From the IMG/VR virus record IMGVR_UViG_3300032116_000668, positions 1 through 35,965 of that record: DNA of 35,965 nt, one strand, 5' to 3'. Below are positions 15,786 through 23,541 of this stretch, piece by piece. Source of the stretch: a virus. Every line of letters begins with the position of its first letter. Position 1 is the first letter of the stretch. The position numbers were made by a program, and so were the translations under genes. The notes below the pieces were generated by a model that was not told where the DNA came from, made no database searches, and worked only from the letters and a program-made list of their open reading frames with translations.

Positions 15786-17070
15786 CGGGTGTGTCCTCCT
15801 GCTCGGCCTGGTCTTCGGCGTCATCTTCTGGGCTTGTCTCGTCTTCCACGGCTGGCTGCTCGGGAATCGACTCTGGTGCAGGCGGCTCTTGGCCAACCTT
15901 GTCCAGCGTTGTCATGTTCTGCTGAATGAAGTGCTTGTCGCCTTCTGGCCCGATTGGGTTCAGGTTCTCTAACTCTCTCACTTCGTTAATCGTCATGTAG
16001 CCATTGGCCAGGGCTGACGCATAGAACGCCGAGCGGCTCGCGTGGTCGCCTCGGAGCATTCCGCTCACTGAGTGCTCGGCGAAATACCGCTCGTCATCCA
16101 CAATCAGATCGCGGGCAATCGCCGCTTCCCACCGCTTGAGATGCGGGAGAAGGCAGTGCTGCACAAACTCTGTGCCCTGCACTTCAATGTTGCTGTAGGT
16201 GCTGCGGGTGAGATCCTGCACCATGTGCGGCGGCACGCGGAACGCCCGGCAAATCTCAATCACCTGATATTGGCGAGTCTCAAGGAACTGGGCGGCCTCG
16301 TTGCTGCCGCTGAGCTCGTGAGCCTTCACGCCGTTAGGCAGCACGGCGGTACGAAACGCACGGTCGCTGCCGCGGTGCATCCGCTCCCACTGCTCACGCA
16401 GACGCTCGGCCGCTTCTGCCGGGATTGGGTTGTCAGACTCCAGCACGATGCCGGGCCGGGCACCGTTGCCGAAATATGTTGAGCCGTGAGTCTCCAACGC
16501 TTGAGCCAGCCCGATGGCGTTCTGAAAAATGCGGTACGTAGGGATCGGCGTGACGCCGTCTTCAGTCGTGAACCGCAAGCAGAAAATCTGCTCCTGGCTG
16601 TAGATCGTCTCGCGCCCGTTTGGCTCGCGGTACTTGTACCGCACGCTGCCGTTCTCAAGCCGCTCGGGCGTCATCCGGCTGGAGTGCAGCGGCCACAACT
16701 CAGAGACTGCACCACGAGCACCTGGGCGAATCTCGGCGTAAGACGCGCCAAAATGCAGGTACATCCCAGTCATCCAGTCGCGGAACTCTTGGGCCGTCTG
16801 CCACGGATTGGGCTGCATGTGCAACAGCCGATATATCGGGTGGCTCGTGGCCTTGGCCTTGCCGCCGTTGGCCAGCCGCTCAAACACATGCAGCGGAAGC
16901 GATGAGACGGCATCCGAGATGACGCGAATGCACGCCGTGTAGGCCGAGCACGCCATGGAGTTGTCAGCCGTCACGCGAATGCCAGACGGCGTGCGGCTGC
17001 TGCTCACGTCTGGCCAGTCGATACCGCGAAGGTCAATCATGCGGAAGTCTTGGCTGGCGGTTTCGCTCAT
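15775..17070 (-). CDS. Portal protein (HK97 family)
   Basis: 431 aa. ATG at 17070 sits in an ATGA overlap with the large terminase stop. Typical HK97-type portal features: N-terminal A-C-I-R-V-I-S-D-A-V-S-S-L-P-L-H-V, N-P-W-Q-T near 90, a G-x-S-Y-A-E-I strand, then R-V-P-P-H-M-V-Q-D near 295 and L-P-H-L-K-R-W-E. The C-terminal 40 residues are an acidic E/D-rich tail. It forms the dodecameric DNA channel at one capsid vertex and docks terminase. Confidence 0.92.
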   Translation of the reverse strand: MSETASQDFRMIDLRGIDWPDVSSSRTPSGIRVTADNSMACSAYTACIRVISDAVSSLPLHVFERLANGGKAKATSHPIYRLLHMQPNPWQTAQEFRDWMTGMYLHFGASYAEIRPGARGAVSELWPLHSSRMTPERLENGSVRYKYREPNGRETIYSQEQIFCLRFTTEDGVTPIPTYRIFQNAIGLAQALETHGSTYFGNGARPGIVLESDNPIPAEAAERLREQWERMHRGSDRAFRTAVLPNGVKAHELSGSNEAAQFLETRQYQVIEICRAFRVPPHMVQDLTRSTYSNIEVQGTEFVQHCLLPHLKRWEAAIARDLIVDDERYFAEHSVSGMLRGDHASRSAFYASALANGYMTINEVRELENLNPIGPEGDKHFIQQNMTTLDKVGQEPPAPESIPEQPAVEDETSPEDDAEDQAEQEDTPDGT

Positions 17071-18632
17071 AGCGTCATGATGTCCCAAGACTGTTCCGGC
17101 TTCGGTGCTGTTTCCGCCTGCCATAGGCCGATGGCCATCACCAGGCTGACGATGCCGTCGATGCGTTCTGTGCTCTTCGCCTTGCTCGGTTTGATGTTGC
17201 CTGCCGCGCTGTCCTGCTGAATGGCGACGTTGGAAGCCTGCCAGCCGAGCACGGGGTGTGCTCCGTGCAGCAGCTTGCCGGCCACAACCCAGTTCTCCAG
17301 CTGCTTGCTTGGAGCCGAGAGCGAGCCGTAGCCCTGCCGAAAGTCTCGCATGGGCAACCCGTCGCCTTGCAGTTGCTGTCCCAGTTGCGCCGAGTTCCAC
17401 GGGTCCAATCCGATGGCACGCACGCGGTACTTGCTGGCAATGGCGTTGATGTCAGCACGCACCTGATCAAAGTCGGTGACGTTGCCATCAGTCATGCTCA
17501 AGTGGCCCTGCCGCTGCCACGTCAGATACGGCACCTTGTCGCGTCGCTCGCGCTGGTGGGCGTTTTCGCTTGGTATCCAAAAATGCGGCTGCACCCAAAA
17601 CGTGCCATCGTCTAGCGGGAAGAGCAGCACCAGGGCCGTGGTGTCAAACGTCGTGGCTAGGTCGAGCCCGCCCCAGCACTCGCGCCCCGCGAGATCCACA
17701 GGGCATGGCTTGTCGCCTTGCAGCCAGTGATCCATCCGCAGCCACCTAGTTGACTGTTCCGTCCATTGGTTCAAGTACAGCTGGCGGAAAGTGTTTTCAT
17801 ACGTGGGCATTTCCACGGCACGAGCGCATTCGCTCCGCAGGAAATCCATACGCACGGAAACGCCGAGATTGGGGTTGGCCTGCTCCCACGTCTTTTCCGA
17901 TTTCCAATCGGCTTCAATCGGTGCCGCGTAGATGGCCGGCAGAAACGTCTTGTCTTTCACCGTGCCGGCGGCAACGGCCTCAGCGTATTTCCAGATTTCC
18001 CAGCAGACGCTTTTGCGGTCAAAGCCTGCCGTGGTGAGCGCCACCGTCAGCGGCTGCCGCCGAGCACCCTGGCTGCTAAGCATCACCTCCCACATTTCCC
18101 GGTTGGAAACGTGGAGCTCGTCAAAGATGACGCCGTGAGCCGAGAGCCCATGTTGAATACCGGCCTCCGCGCTTAACGCCTTGTACGTTCCGTGCGTTGC
18201 CTCTCGCACGATCGCGTTGCGGTACACCTTGAGATGCTGCCGAAGCACGGGCGACTGCTCGACGTAGACGCGGGCCATATCGAAGACGAGCCGAGCCTGA
18301 TCCCGCGAGGCCGCACACGAATAGACTTCACAGCCGGGCTCGTTCTCCATCAGCAGCTTGAGTGCGATTCCCGCACATAGGCTGCTCTTGCCATTCTTGC
18401 GCGGAATCGCCAGCAGGCTGGTGCGTACTTTGCGAGCGCCGCCCTCAGTGGCGAAGAGCTTTCGCACGTAGTCCTGCTGCCACGGCTCAAGCGTGAACGG
18501 CTTGCCGCCGAGCTCGCCCTTGGCGTGCGTCAGGTGCTTGTGGAAGAACCGCACCGCCAAGCACGATGAGCAAGTTTCGCACGGGTGCTCAAGCGAACAT
18601 GCGGGCGTCTTCGTCGTCTTCTTGCGGGCCAT
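17067..18632 (-). CDS. terL: Terminase large subunit
   Basis: 521 aa DNA-packaging motor. ATPase: Walker A-like PRKNGKSS (77-84), Walker B VIFDE (168-172). Nuclease: D324 (GGLDLA), D410 (GLDPWN) and D492 (RIDGIVSL), three acidic residues of the RNase H-like metal site. The N-terminus is unusual in having four cysteines, C12, C18, C21, C24, that could hold a metal. ATG at 18632 overlaps the small terminase by 44 nt with only a weak GGCGG upstream. With the HNH gene nearby, a cos-type packaging system of the HK97 kind is likely. Confidence 0.95.
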   Translation of the reverse strand: MARKKTTKTPACSLEHPCETCSSCLAVRFFHKHLTHAKGELGGKPFTLEPWQQDYVRKLFATEGGARKVRTSLLAIPRKNGKSSLCAGIALKLLMENEPGCEVYSCAASRDQARLVFDMARVYVEQSPVLRQHLKVYRNAIVREATHGTYKALSAEAGIQHGLSAHGVIFDELHVSNREMWEVMLSSQGARRQPLTVALTTAGFDRKSVCWEIWKYAEAVAAGTVKDKTFLPAIYAAPIEADWKSEKTWEQANPNLGVSVRMDFLRSECARAVEMPTYENTFRQLYLNQWTEQSTRWLRMDHWLQGDKPCPVDLAGRECWGGLDLATTFDTTALVLLFPLDDGTFWVQPHFWIPSENAHQRERRDKVPYLTWQRQGHLSMTDGNVTDFDQVRADINAIASKYRVRAIGLDPWNSAQLGQQLQGDGLPMRDFRQGYGSLSAPSKQLENWVVAGKLLHGAHPVLGWQASNVAIQQDSAAGNIKPSKAKSTERIDGIVSLVMAIGLWQAETAPKPEQSWDIMTL

Positions 18633-19047
18633 TCTCTACCGCCGAGACTCGGGCCAGGGCAGACGCCGTTAGGCCAAACTCAGACGCGAACTTGAGCATC
18701 TGATTGCGAGCGTCCCGCTTTCGATTCCACGCAGGGTGATTGCTTACCCTACCCTTGTCGTCCATGAACGTGGCCCCGTTGGCCTTGAGTTCACGGTCAG
18801 CTTCGATCATGTCAGCGAGCGAGTCGCAGTAGGCCGCCAGCGTCTGCTGATGCCTTGGGCTCATGACTTTGGACGCCTCAAGCATGGGAAGGATTCGCTG
18901 CCACTCCTCGCGGGCCAGATCCGACAGCCAATGCGGTGACGGCGGCAGTCCCGGTTCAGCGTCGATGCCAGACTTGTGCGGCCCCCTAACGCGAGCGCCG
19001 CGAAGCTTAAGTAAAGGTTTAGGCGTCGGCTTGCGGCCCTTGCCCAT
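18589..19047 (-). CDS. terS: Terminase small subunit (P27 family)
   Basis: 152 aa. The opening G-K-G-R-K-P-T-P, the P-x-W-L-S-D-L-A-R-E-E-W-Q-R-I motif and later A-A-Y-C-D-S-L-A-D and N-H-P-A-W-N-R-K-R-D-A are those of the P27-type small terminase (Terminase_4). It recognises the packaging site and hands DNA to the large subunit. The ATG at 19047 has GGGAG upstream. Acidic C-terminal tail, as usual for interaction with the large subunit. Confidence 0.9.
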   Translation of the reverse strand: MGKGRKPTPKPLLKLRGARVRGPHKSGIDAEPGLPPSPHWLSDLAREEWQRILPMLEASKVMSPRHQQTLAAYCDSLADMIEADRELKANGATFMDDKGRVSNHPAWNRKRDARNQMLKFASEFGLTASALARVSAVENGPQEDDEDARMFA

Positions 19048-19101
19048 TTCTAAACTCCCAATTTCGGCCCTGCCTACACCTGCAGGAACATCGGGTTTTC
19101 C

Positions 19102-19437
19102 TCAGACGGCCCCGTAGCGATCCGACCCACCCTCCCCGCCGCGCCGCTCGTCGTTCGTCTTTCGGCAGTGGCACGACACGCACCGTGCCGCACCGTTGGT
19201 CACGTCATACCGTCGCTCAGGTGCCACGCTCACAGGCTGGACGTGGTCTGCGTGCATCTCTCGCCCATAGGCCACGCGGCCGCAGTCAACGCATTGCCAG
19301 TGGCATCGGTCCAGTACCGCTTGCCTCCACGCCTTGTGAGCGGCTGAGCAATAGCCACGGGCTGCCGCGTGAGGTCTAGCCTCGCGTGAGCGTGGCCCGG
19401 TACGCAGCGGCCTATGGCTGGGGATCTTGGTTGGCAT
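19102..19437 (-). CDS. HNH endonuclease, terminase-associated
   Basis: 111 aa. Two C-x2-C pairs (C49/C52 and C86/C89) hold a structural zinc around an HNH core: H62-A-D64-H65, N81 (TNGAARC) and H90. Basic N-terminal 40 residues. HNH enzymes next to terminase genes in HK97-like phages work with terminase to cut cohesive ends, so this is probably a packaging nuclease and not a homing enzyme. ATG at 19437 shares its A with the previous stop (TGATG). A cos site is expected nearby but was not identified. Confidence 0.85.
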   Translation of the reverse strand: MPTKIPSHRPLRTGPRSREARPHAAARGYCSAAHKAWRQAVLDRCHWQCVDCGRVAYGREMHADHVQPVSVAPERRYDVTNGAARCVSCHCRKTNDERRGGEGGSDRYGAV

Positions 19438-19793
19438 CAGCTCTTGAACATCACGACGCCTGCCGTGCCGGTGCTGTTCGTGGTGGCCGAGACGATCTTG
19501 AGGTACTCGGTGCCAAAGACTTCATCGGGCAGGGCATAGGCTCGCCCATCCGTGCTCGAGGCAGCCAGGGCGAGATCAGCCACGCTGCCGTCGCTCTTGT
19601 AGAGACGGCGGAACGTACCAGTAGGGGCGGTGCCTACCCACATCTGGAGCGTGCTGGCGTTCGTGCTCATGGTGCCAAACGACACGACAGCACCAGCCAC
19701 GTCACGCATGTCCAGCGTGGTGGCGGATGCCGTGGCCGTGGTGAGCGTGATGTCGAGATCGCGTGCCTTGCGGCTCAGAATGTTGTCGGCCAT
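19437..19793 (-). CDS. Hypothetical structural protein
   Basis: 118 aa, rich in A, S, T and V, predicted all-beta, with no charged catalytic cluster. ATG at 19793 with AGGAGA 6 nt upstream. The pattern (L-D-I-T-L-T-T-A-T-A-S, then Y-K-S-D-G, ending G-V-V-M-F) looks like a small capsid decoration, head fibre or receptor-binding stem domain. It lies upstream of the HNH/terminase genes beside the LamG-like gene, which also suggests a virion surface role. Not recognised as a named family. Confidence 0.55.
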   Translation of the reverse strand: MADNILSRKARDLDITLTTATASATTLDMRDVAGAVVSFGTMSTNASTLQMWVGTAPTGTFRRLYKSDGSVADLALAASSTDGRAYALPDEVFGTEYLKIVSATTNSTGTAGVVMFKS

Positions 19794-19843
19794 GGGGTTC
19801 TCCTGTGCGGTTTAGGTTATGGGCTCTAGCGATTCTCTTGCAG

Positions 19844-20122
19844 TTAGACGGGCGGGATCACCGCCTGATACTCGGGCTCTGTGATCTCCTCAACAACGCC
19901 CGCGTCGATCAGTTGCGGCAGCATCTGCGACGGCAGAACGTACTCGCAGTAGTCATCTGCGACGGCTAAATACACGCGGCCTTCTGCATCGTGCGGGCAG
20001 CCTTCTGGTGGTGGCAGCGTAGTATTCGTCTTGGTTTCAGCGTTTGGGTAGCCATAGGCTGCGTCCAGCTGAACGTTGACCTGCGACAATACCTCGTCAG
20101 TGCTGCGGAAATACCTAGTCAT
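19844..20122 (-). CDS. Small hypothetical protein
   Basis: 92 aa. ATG at 20122 overlaps the LamG-like gene stop as ATGA, which decides the start over an ATG five codons upstream. Contains an acidic V-A-D-D-Y-C-E-Y segment and L-P-Q-L-I-D-A-G-V-V. Hydrophobic and acidic residues alternate without a membrane segment. Function unknown; its coupling to the LamG-like gene suggests a partner or chaperone of that protein. Confidence 0.55.
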   Translation of the reverse strand: MTRYFRSTDEVLSQVNVQLDAAYGYPNAETKTNTTLPPPEGCPHDAEGRVYLAVADDYCEYVLPSQMLPQLIDAGVVEEITEPEYQAVIPPV

Positions 20123-20838
20123 AGAGACACGCCCCACTTTTTGTTGAGATCGGAGCGGACGGTCGCCTGCTGCGTGGCATCGAGCTCGGCGTGGTAGTAG
20201 AGGAACTCTGCAAAGCCTGGATGTCCTGACCGCGTGCTGCTGTCCAACGCAAACATCGTCAGCACGTGGTTTCCCGTTGGTGCCGTGACTGACGATGTGT
20301 TGTCAGTGCCTACAGAACTGCCGACAAAGATGCGAGACAGGGCTGACTTGAAGACAGTCGTGACGATGTAGAACTGGCTTTGCGTGATCGTCCTTGAAAT
20401 AGTCCCTTGATTTCCTGCCGCTCGCCGTGCTGCCCATGTGTTGGCGGATGGCACAAGCAGGCTATGGGCACCGTTCACAATGCCTCGCTGCCATGCGTAT
20501 GGCTGGCCAGTCAGGCTGTCAAACTTCAGCACGGCAAACGCTGTGTAATCGCCAGATGTCGACGCAGCAAACGCACTGGCCTGCATCCACTGCGTGCCAG
20601 TCGTGCTGAGCGTGCCCTTTCCGTTGAGTCCCGTGGCGTTGTACGTCGGCTGCAGTGACGCTGATCCTTGGATCAGGTGCCGCCCGTTACCGCTCAGATC
20701 GCTCCACTGCGAGACGGTGCTACCGTTGAGCGTGATGCTAGAAGCCACGCTTGCGTCATACCAAGCGGCCAAGCCGTTGATGCTCTTAGGATTGAAGCCC
20801 GTGGCTCGCGGCCTCAGCAGTCGTGGACTCATTGGCAT
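20119..20838 (-). CDS. LamG / concanavalin-like surface protein
   Basis: 239 aa with the pattern of LamG-like jelly-roll proteins: G-L-A-A-W-Y-D-A-S near the start, W-S-D-L-S-G-N-G-R-H after it, a Y-T-A-F-A-V-L strand, G-F-A-E-F-L-Y-Y in the late strand and a final L-N-K-K-W-G-V helix. Such domains bind sugars or surface ligands and occur in tail fibres and capsid fibres. No signal peptide. ATG at 20838 with AGGAGA upstream. Located far from the tail genes, upstream of terminase; a head-attached or tail fibre adhesin is likely. Confidence 0.75.
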   Translation of the reverse strand: MPMSPRLLRPRATGFNPKSINGLAAWYDASVASSITLNGSTVSQWSDLSGNGRHLIQGSASLQPTYNATGLNGKGTLSTTGTQWMQASAFAASTSGDYTAFAVLKFDSLTGQPYAWQRGIVNGAHSLLVPSANTWAARRAAGNQGTISRTITQSQFYIVTTVFKSALSRIFVGSSVGTDNTSSVTAPTGNHVLTMFALDSSTRSGHPGFAEFLYYHAELDATQQATVRSDLNKKWGVSL

Positions 20839-20841
20839 GGC

Positions 20842-21084
20842 TTAGTTCTCCTGCGTCTCGCGGGCTTGCGGCTGAAGTGCGTACAGCAAACGTGTCTGCT
20901 CGCTCACGGCCCTACTGATCTCGCGCTGCGTCTCGCTGAGTGACTTCACGAACGCACGATGCTCCTCAACGAGGGGCAGCAAAACATCGGCGCGGAGCAC
21001 CCAACCGCAAGCAATTGCGACCAAAGTGGGAAAACCCCACCGCTCAATGATGCCGTATAGCGTGTCCCTGGCGGCCTCAGTCAT
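20842..21084 (-). CDS. Small membrane protein, holin-like candidate
   Basis: 80 aa with one membrane segment at about residues 17-30 (GFPTLVAIACGWVL) followed by a charged helix of about 45 residues. The ATG at 21084 overlaps the upstream stop as ATGACTGA. Size, one membrane helix and a charged C-terminus fit class III-type holins or small phage membrane proteins. Next to another one-helix protein, a small lipoprotein and a peptidase, which together look like a lysis group. Function not proven. Confidence 0.55.
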   Translation of the reverse strand: MTEAARDTLYGIIERWGFPTLVAIACGWVLRADVLLPLVEEHRAFVKSLSETQREISRAVSEQTRLLYALQPQARETQEN

Positions 21085-21424
21085 TGGCTCGTGCCTCCCT
21101 GACAAGTAGACGCATGTGGCTGCGGTTCTCGCCTGTCTCCATCCACCACCGCACAAGGATCTTGACGATCTCCTGCACTAGGGCTGAGAAGATCAGCAGC
21201 GTGAGAAAGCCCATCTGCATATCCGCACGCACGGAACGCTCTACAGTCCGCGTGTAGTACTTGGCCACTACGGCCGTCTCGCCCTCGTCGCACTGCTCGA
21301 GCACCGGCACAGGCCAGCCAGAGACGGCACGCCTGACGATGCGATTGGCGAGGCGTCGCCCGGCCATACGCTGAACCGTTGGCAGGCGATCCCACACGTG
21401 CGACTCAAGATCAGGCAGCGTCAT
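21077..21424 (-). CDS. Membrane protein near peptidase
   Basis: 115 aa. The ATG at 21424 is in an ATGA overlap with the small lipoprotein gene. A basic N-terminal half leads to one hydrophobic segment near residues 72-90 (MGFLTLLIFSALVQ) with a basic aromatic end. It probably spans the inner membrane once. Candidate holin partner or antiholin; other membrane roles are possible. Confidence 0.55.
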   Translation of the reverse strand: MTLPDLESHVWDRLPTVQRMAGRRLANRIVRRAVSGWPVPVLEQCDEGETAVVAKYYTRTVERSVRADMQMGFLTLLIFSALVQEIVKILVRWWMETGENRSHMRLLVREARAND

Positions 21425-21660
21425 TTCTTCCCCGTTCCTTTGCAGACAGGGCAAGGCAGCACGATACGGCCGTCACCAATCTTCCCGGTGCCGTCGCAGT
21501 TCTCGCACTTGTCGGTGGCTGGCGTCGGTGCAATCTCTTGCCGCAACTGCGTCACCATGCGGGCAGTCTCGCAAGCCATGTCAGCCGATACGCCGTGATC
21601 GTCAGGCAGGGTGGCCACGCACCCAATGACAACAACGAGCAGGCAGAGCAGAAACCTCAC
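21421..21660 (-). CDS. Small lipoprotein with CxxCxGxG motif
   Basis: 79 aa. Starts with GTG at 21660 in a GTGA overlap with the peptidase gene. Residues 1-14 (MRFLLCLLVVVIGC) form a lipoprotein signal with lipobox V-I-G-C; the mature chain starts at C14. Near the end are C-E-N-C-D-G-T-G and C-P-V-C-K-G-T-G, a DnaJ-like zinc hairpin pair with 10 residues between. A phage-encoded lipoprotein translationally coupled to a peptidase could act like a spanin or lysis-linked factor, or coat the cell after infection. No close family recognised. Confidence 0.65.
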   Translation of the reverse strand: MRFLLCLLVVVIGCVATLPDDHGVSADMACETARMVTQLRQEIAPTPATDKCENCDGTGKIGDGRIVLPCPVCKGTGKK

Positions 21661-22577
21661 AGCACACCTCGCAGCCAGTTGTCAGGCATCGACGTTGGCT
21701 TGAAGCCGCTGTACCCGGCGTAGACGTAGGAATCACGACCGCTCAGCATTTTCGTGGCAACGTTGGCATCGACCCAGAATGAGCACTTGCGGACGGCATC
21801 CGGCATCGTCTCGGGGAAGTGCTTTCCAACCGTGTTGGAGTCGCCCCACGAGTTGGCACAGAGCAGGCCAGGACGCTTGCCAAACCGCACGCCGATAAAG
21901 CACATGCAGTGCCACCAGACGCCACCCGGCTTGCAGAAGCCGTCAGCGTCGCGGCTCATGCTGAAGCCCTGGCCGCTGCACGGCACGACCGGGTAGCCGT
22001 TGCTGATCGCTGCTGCGGCCTCTTCAAACGTGGTGGCTAGGGTTGTCTCGCTGCAGCGACGCTCTTTGGCAAACCGCTCAAGCACGTCAGGCACGCCATT
22101 GCGGCCCCAGTCGCGTTCCCGCTGGCTGCTGTGCTTCTCAATCACAGTCCCGCCGTAGTCCACGCCGTAGTGCAGGGCACCGTAGTCGCGGATGCTCTTG
22201 GCTGCGTGGAAGCCTGTGCTGCCGTCGCCGCCCGTGTTGACCTTGAGGCCACGGCTTTCCACGCGGCTATACCCGTACAGGCTCGCCTCGATCGTGCGGC
22301 CGTTCCACGCTTCCGGCTCTTTTCGCCAATGGATGTCGCAGGCTGCAAGCACGTCCACGGCCAGGCTCGCGCCCCAGCCAACGCACGAGCCCACGCTGCC
22401 CTGAGAGCCTCGACGCCACGACGGCATGCACTGAAGCAGGGCCGGGTACAGCATCACGTCTTGATCAGCGGCCTTGAGATCAGGCCCGGCTGACGCGAGC
22501 GTTGGGTGTGGCAGCGTGGCCACGAACGCCTCAGAGCCTTCTGGGTCGGGCACATAGCCCATGCCGTGCTCGGTCAT
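21657..22577 (-). CDS. Papain-like C1 cysteine peptidase
   Basis: 306 aa. Papain-family active site is intact: oxyanion Q59 and nucleophile C65 in GSQGSVGSCVGWG, H223 in WWHCMCF, N242 in CANSWG followed by W244. No signal peptide, so export would need a holin or virion delivery. It is flanked by membrane protein genes and a lipoprotein gene, and no muramidase or amidase was recognised elsewhere, so it may be the lytic enzyme, cutting protein or peptide links in the envelope. Alternative roles are virion maturation or anti-host proteolysis. ATG at 22577 after a G-rich tract. Confidence 0.85.
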   Translation of the reverse strand: MTEHGMGYVPDPEGSEAFVATLPHPTLASAGPDLKAADQDVMLYPALLQCMPSWRRGSQGSVGSCVGWGASLAVDVLAACDIHWRKEPEAWNGRTIEASLYGYSRVESRGLKVNTGGDGSTGFHAAKSIRDYGALHYGVDYGGTVIEKHSSQRERDWGRNGVPDVLERFAKERRCSETTLATTFEEAAAAISNGYPVVPCSGQGFSMSRDADGFCKPGGVWWHCMCFIGVRFGKRPGLLCANSWGDSNTVGKHFPETMPDAVRKCSFWVDANVATKMLSGRDSYVYAGYSGFKPTSMPDNWLRGVL

Positions 22578-22580
22578 GGC

Positions 22581-23189
22581 TCAGCCCCCGTTTAAGCCGG
22601 CCCACGCCACGGCCTTAGCAAACGCTGCGTAACGGCTTCTCATGTCTGCCGTGACCGAAACCACGTCAGTGCCAACGGCTTGCCCGTAGGCGGCCTCCAC
22701 GGCCTCCCTGAGCCCTGCCACAGAGCCCGGCGCGTGCTGACCAATGCGACGCCACGCGATCTCTATGGCCAGCGTTGTGAACATCCGCAGCGAGCGGGTA
22801 TCAGTGAACACGACTTCGGTAGTCACGGCGTCGCCGGCCACGACGGTGGCGGCCTTGTTCCACGTCTGAGCCCATAGCATCCGGTCGCCCATTGGTAGCG
22901 ACTTCAGAGCGTCGGCCACGGGCTTCACCAGCTGCTGCATCTCCACGCTCGGCGTCTCCACGTCCACGGTTACGGTTGGAGCGGCCGGCAGCTTCGGCAC
23001 GGGCAGCTTGCCCCATGCCGCCGCAATCAAGAGCAGGGCGGCGGCGATCCGGCCGATGGTGGCACGCTCGGCGTAGGCGGCTTCGGAGGCCTTAGTGACC
23101 CAGCCGGCGAGCTTGTCCCAATACGGGGCGGCCAAGAGAGCAAACGCCGCCACCACGGCTGCGATGCGTATGACGCTTTCATCACTCAC
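22581..23189 (-). CDS. Two-helix membrane protein
   Basis: 202 aa. GTG at 23189 overlaps the preceding stop as GTGA and has GGAGG 7 nt upstream; the longer in-frame ATG at 23219 is inside the previous gene. Two hydrophobic segments at about 6-22 and 43-60 (IGRIAAALLLIAAAWG) are followed by a long soluble domain. It could be a holin-type protein with an extended C-terminal domain or a membrane anchor for lysis. No family recognised. Confidence 0.6.
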   Translation of the reverse strand: MSDESVIRIAAVVAAFALLAAPYWDKLAGWVTKASEAAYAERATIGRIAAALLLIAAAWGKLPVPKLPAAPTVTVDVETPSVEMQQLVKPVADALKSLPMGDRMLWAQTWNKAATVVAGDAVTTEVVFTDTRSLRMFTTLAIEIAWRRIGQHAPGSVAGLREAVEAAYGQAVGTDVVSVTADMRSRYAAFAKAVAWAGLNGG

Positions 23190-23488
23190 CTGGCGGCCTC
23201 CACCTGGAGCAGCGCCCAACGCACGAGCGACTCACCTTGCGGCGTGCGGATGATGTCACCCAGAAGCCTGACGAGCTGATCGTCAGCCTTGGCGTCAGTC
23301 TTGGACGCCAGCCATTCGGCGGCCTCGGCCACGATGATGGACTTTTTGTACGGGTCCGACTCATTGACGAGCCGCTGGCCGTATCCGATGAGCGGCGACC
23401 ACGCCTGCAGAAGGGCAATCTGCTGCCAGATATTGAGCCCTGCACCGTACTGCTCGAGCTCGGCCGGCGTCGCTTCGTATGACGGCAT
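23186..23488 (-). CDS. Hypothetical helical protein
   Basis: 100 aa, soluble and helical, starting M-P-S-Y-E-A-T-P-A-E-L-E-Q-Y-G and containing W-Q-Q-I-A-L-L-Q-A-W-S-P-L. ATG at 23488 with AGGAGA about 8 nt upstream; that ribosome site lies against a hairpin (see 23498-23522). First gene of the membrane-protein/peptidase group. Function unknown. Confidence 0.6.
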   Translation of the reverse strand: MPSYEATPAELEQYGAGLNIWQQIALLQAWSPLIGYGQRLVNESDPYKKSIIVAEAAEWLASKTDAKADDQLVRLLGDIIRTPQGESLVRWALLQVEAAR

Positions 23489-23497
23489 ATGGTGTCT

Positions 23498-23522
23498 CCT
23501 GCACCGATTTTGCAGGTGCAGG
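23498..23522 (-). promoter_or_regulatory. Hairpin next to ribosome binding site
   Basis: Perfect 8-bp inverted repeat CCTGCACC (23498-23505) / GGTGCAGG (23515-23522) with a 9-nt loop. On the - strand its 3' arm runs into the AGGAGA ribosome site of the gene starting at 23488, so the stem may partly mask it. It also lies 20 nt after the stop of the preceding helix-turn-helix gene, so a terminator role is possible, but no U-run follows. Confidence 0.45.
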
Positions 23523-23541
23523 CCACGCTCCTTGCAGTTTC

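Noticed and set aside
15786-15896. N-terminal extension of the prohead protease
   Set aside because: Lies inside portal coding sequence; the GGAGG-preceded ATG at 15785 fits the family's start.
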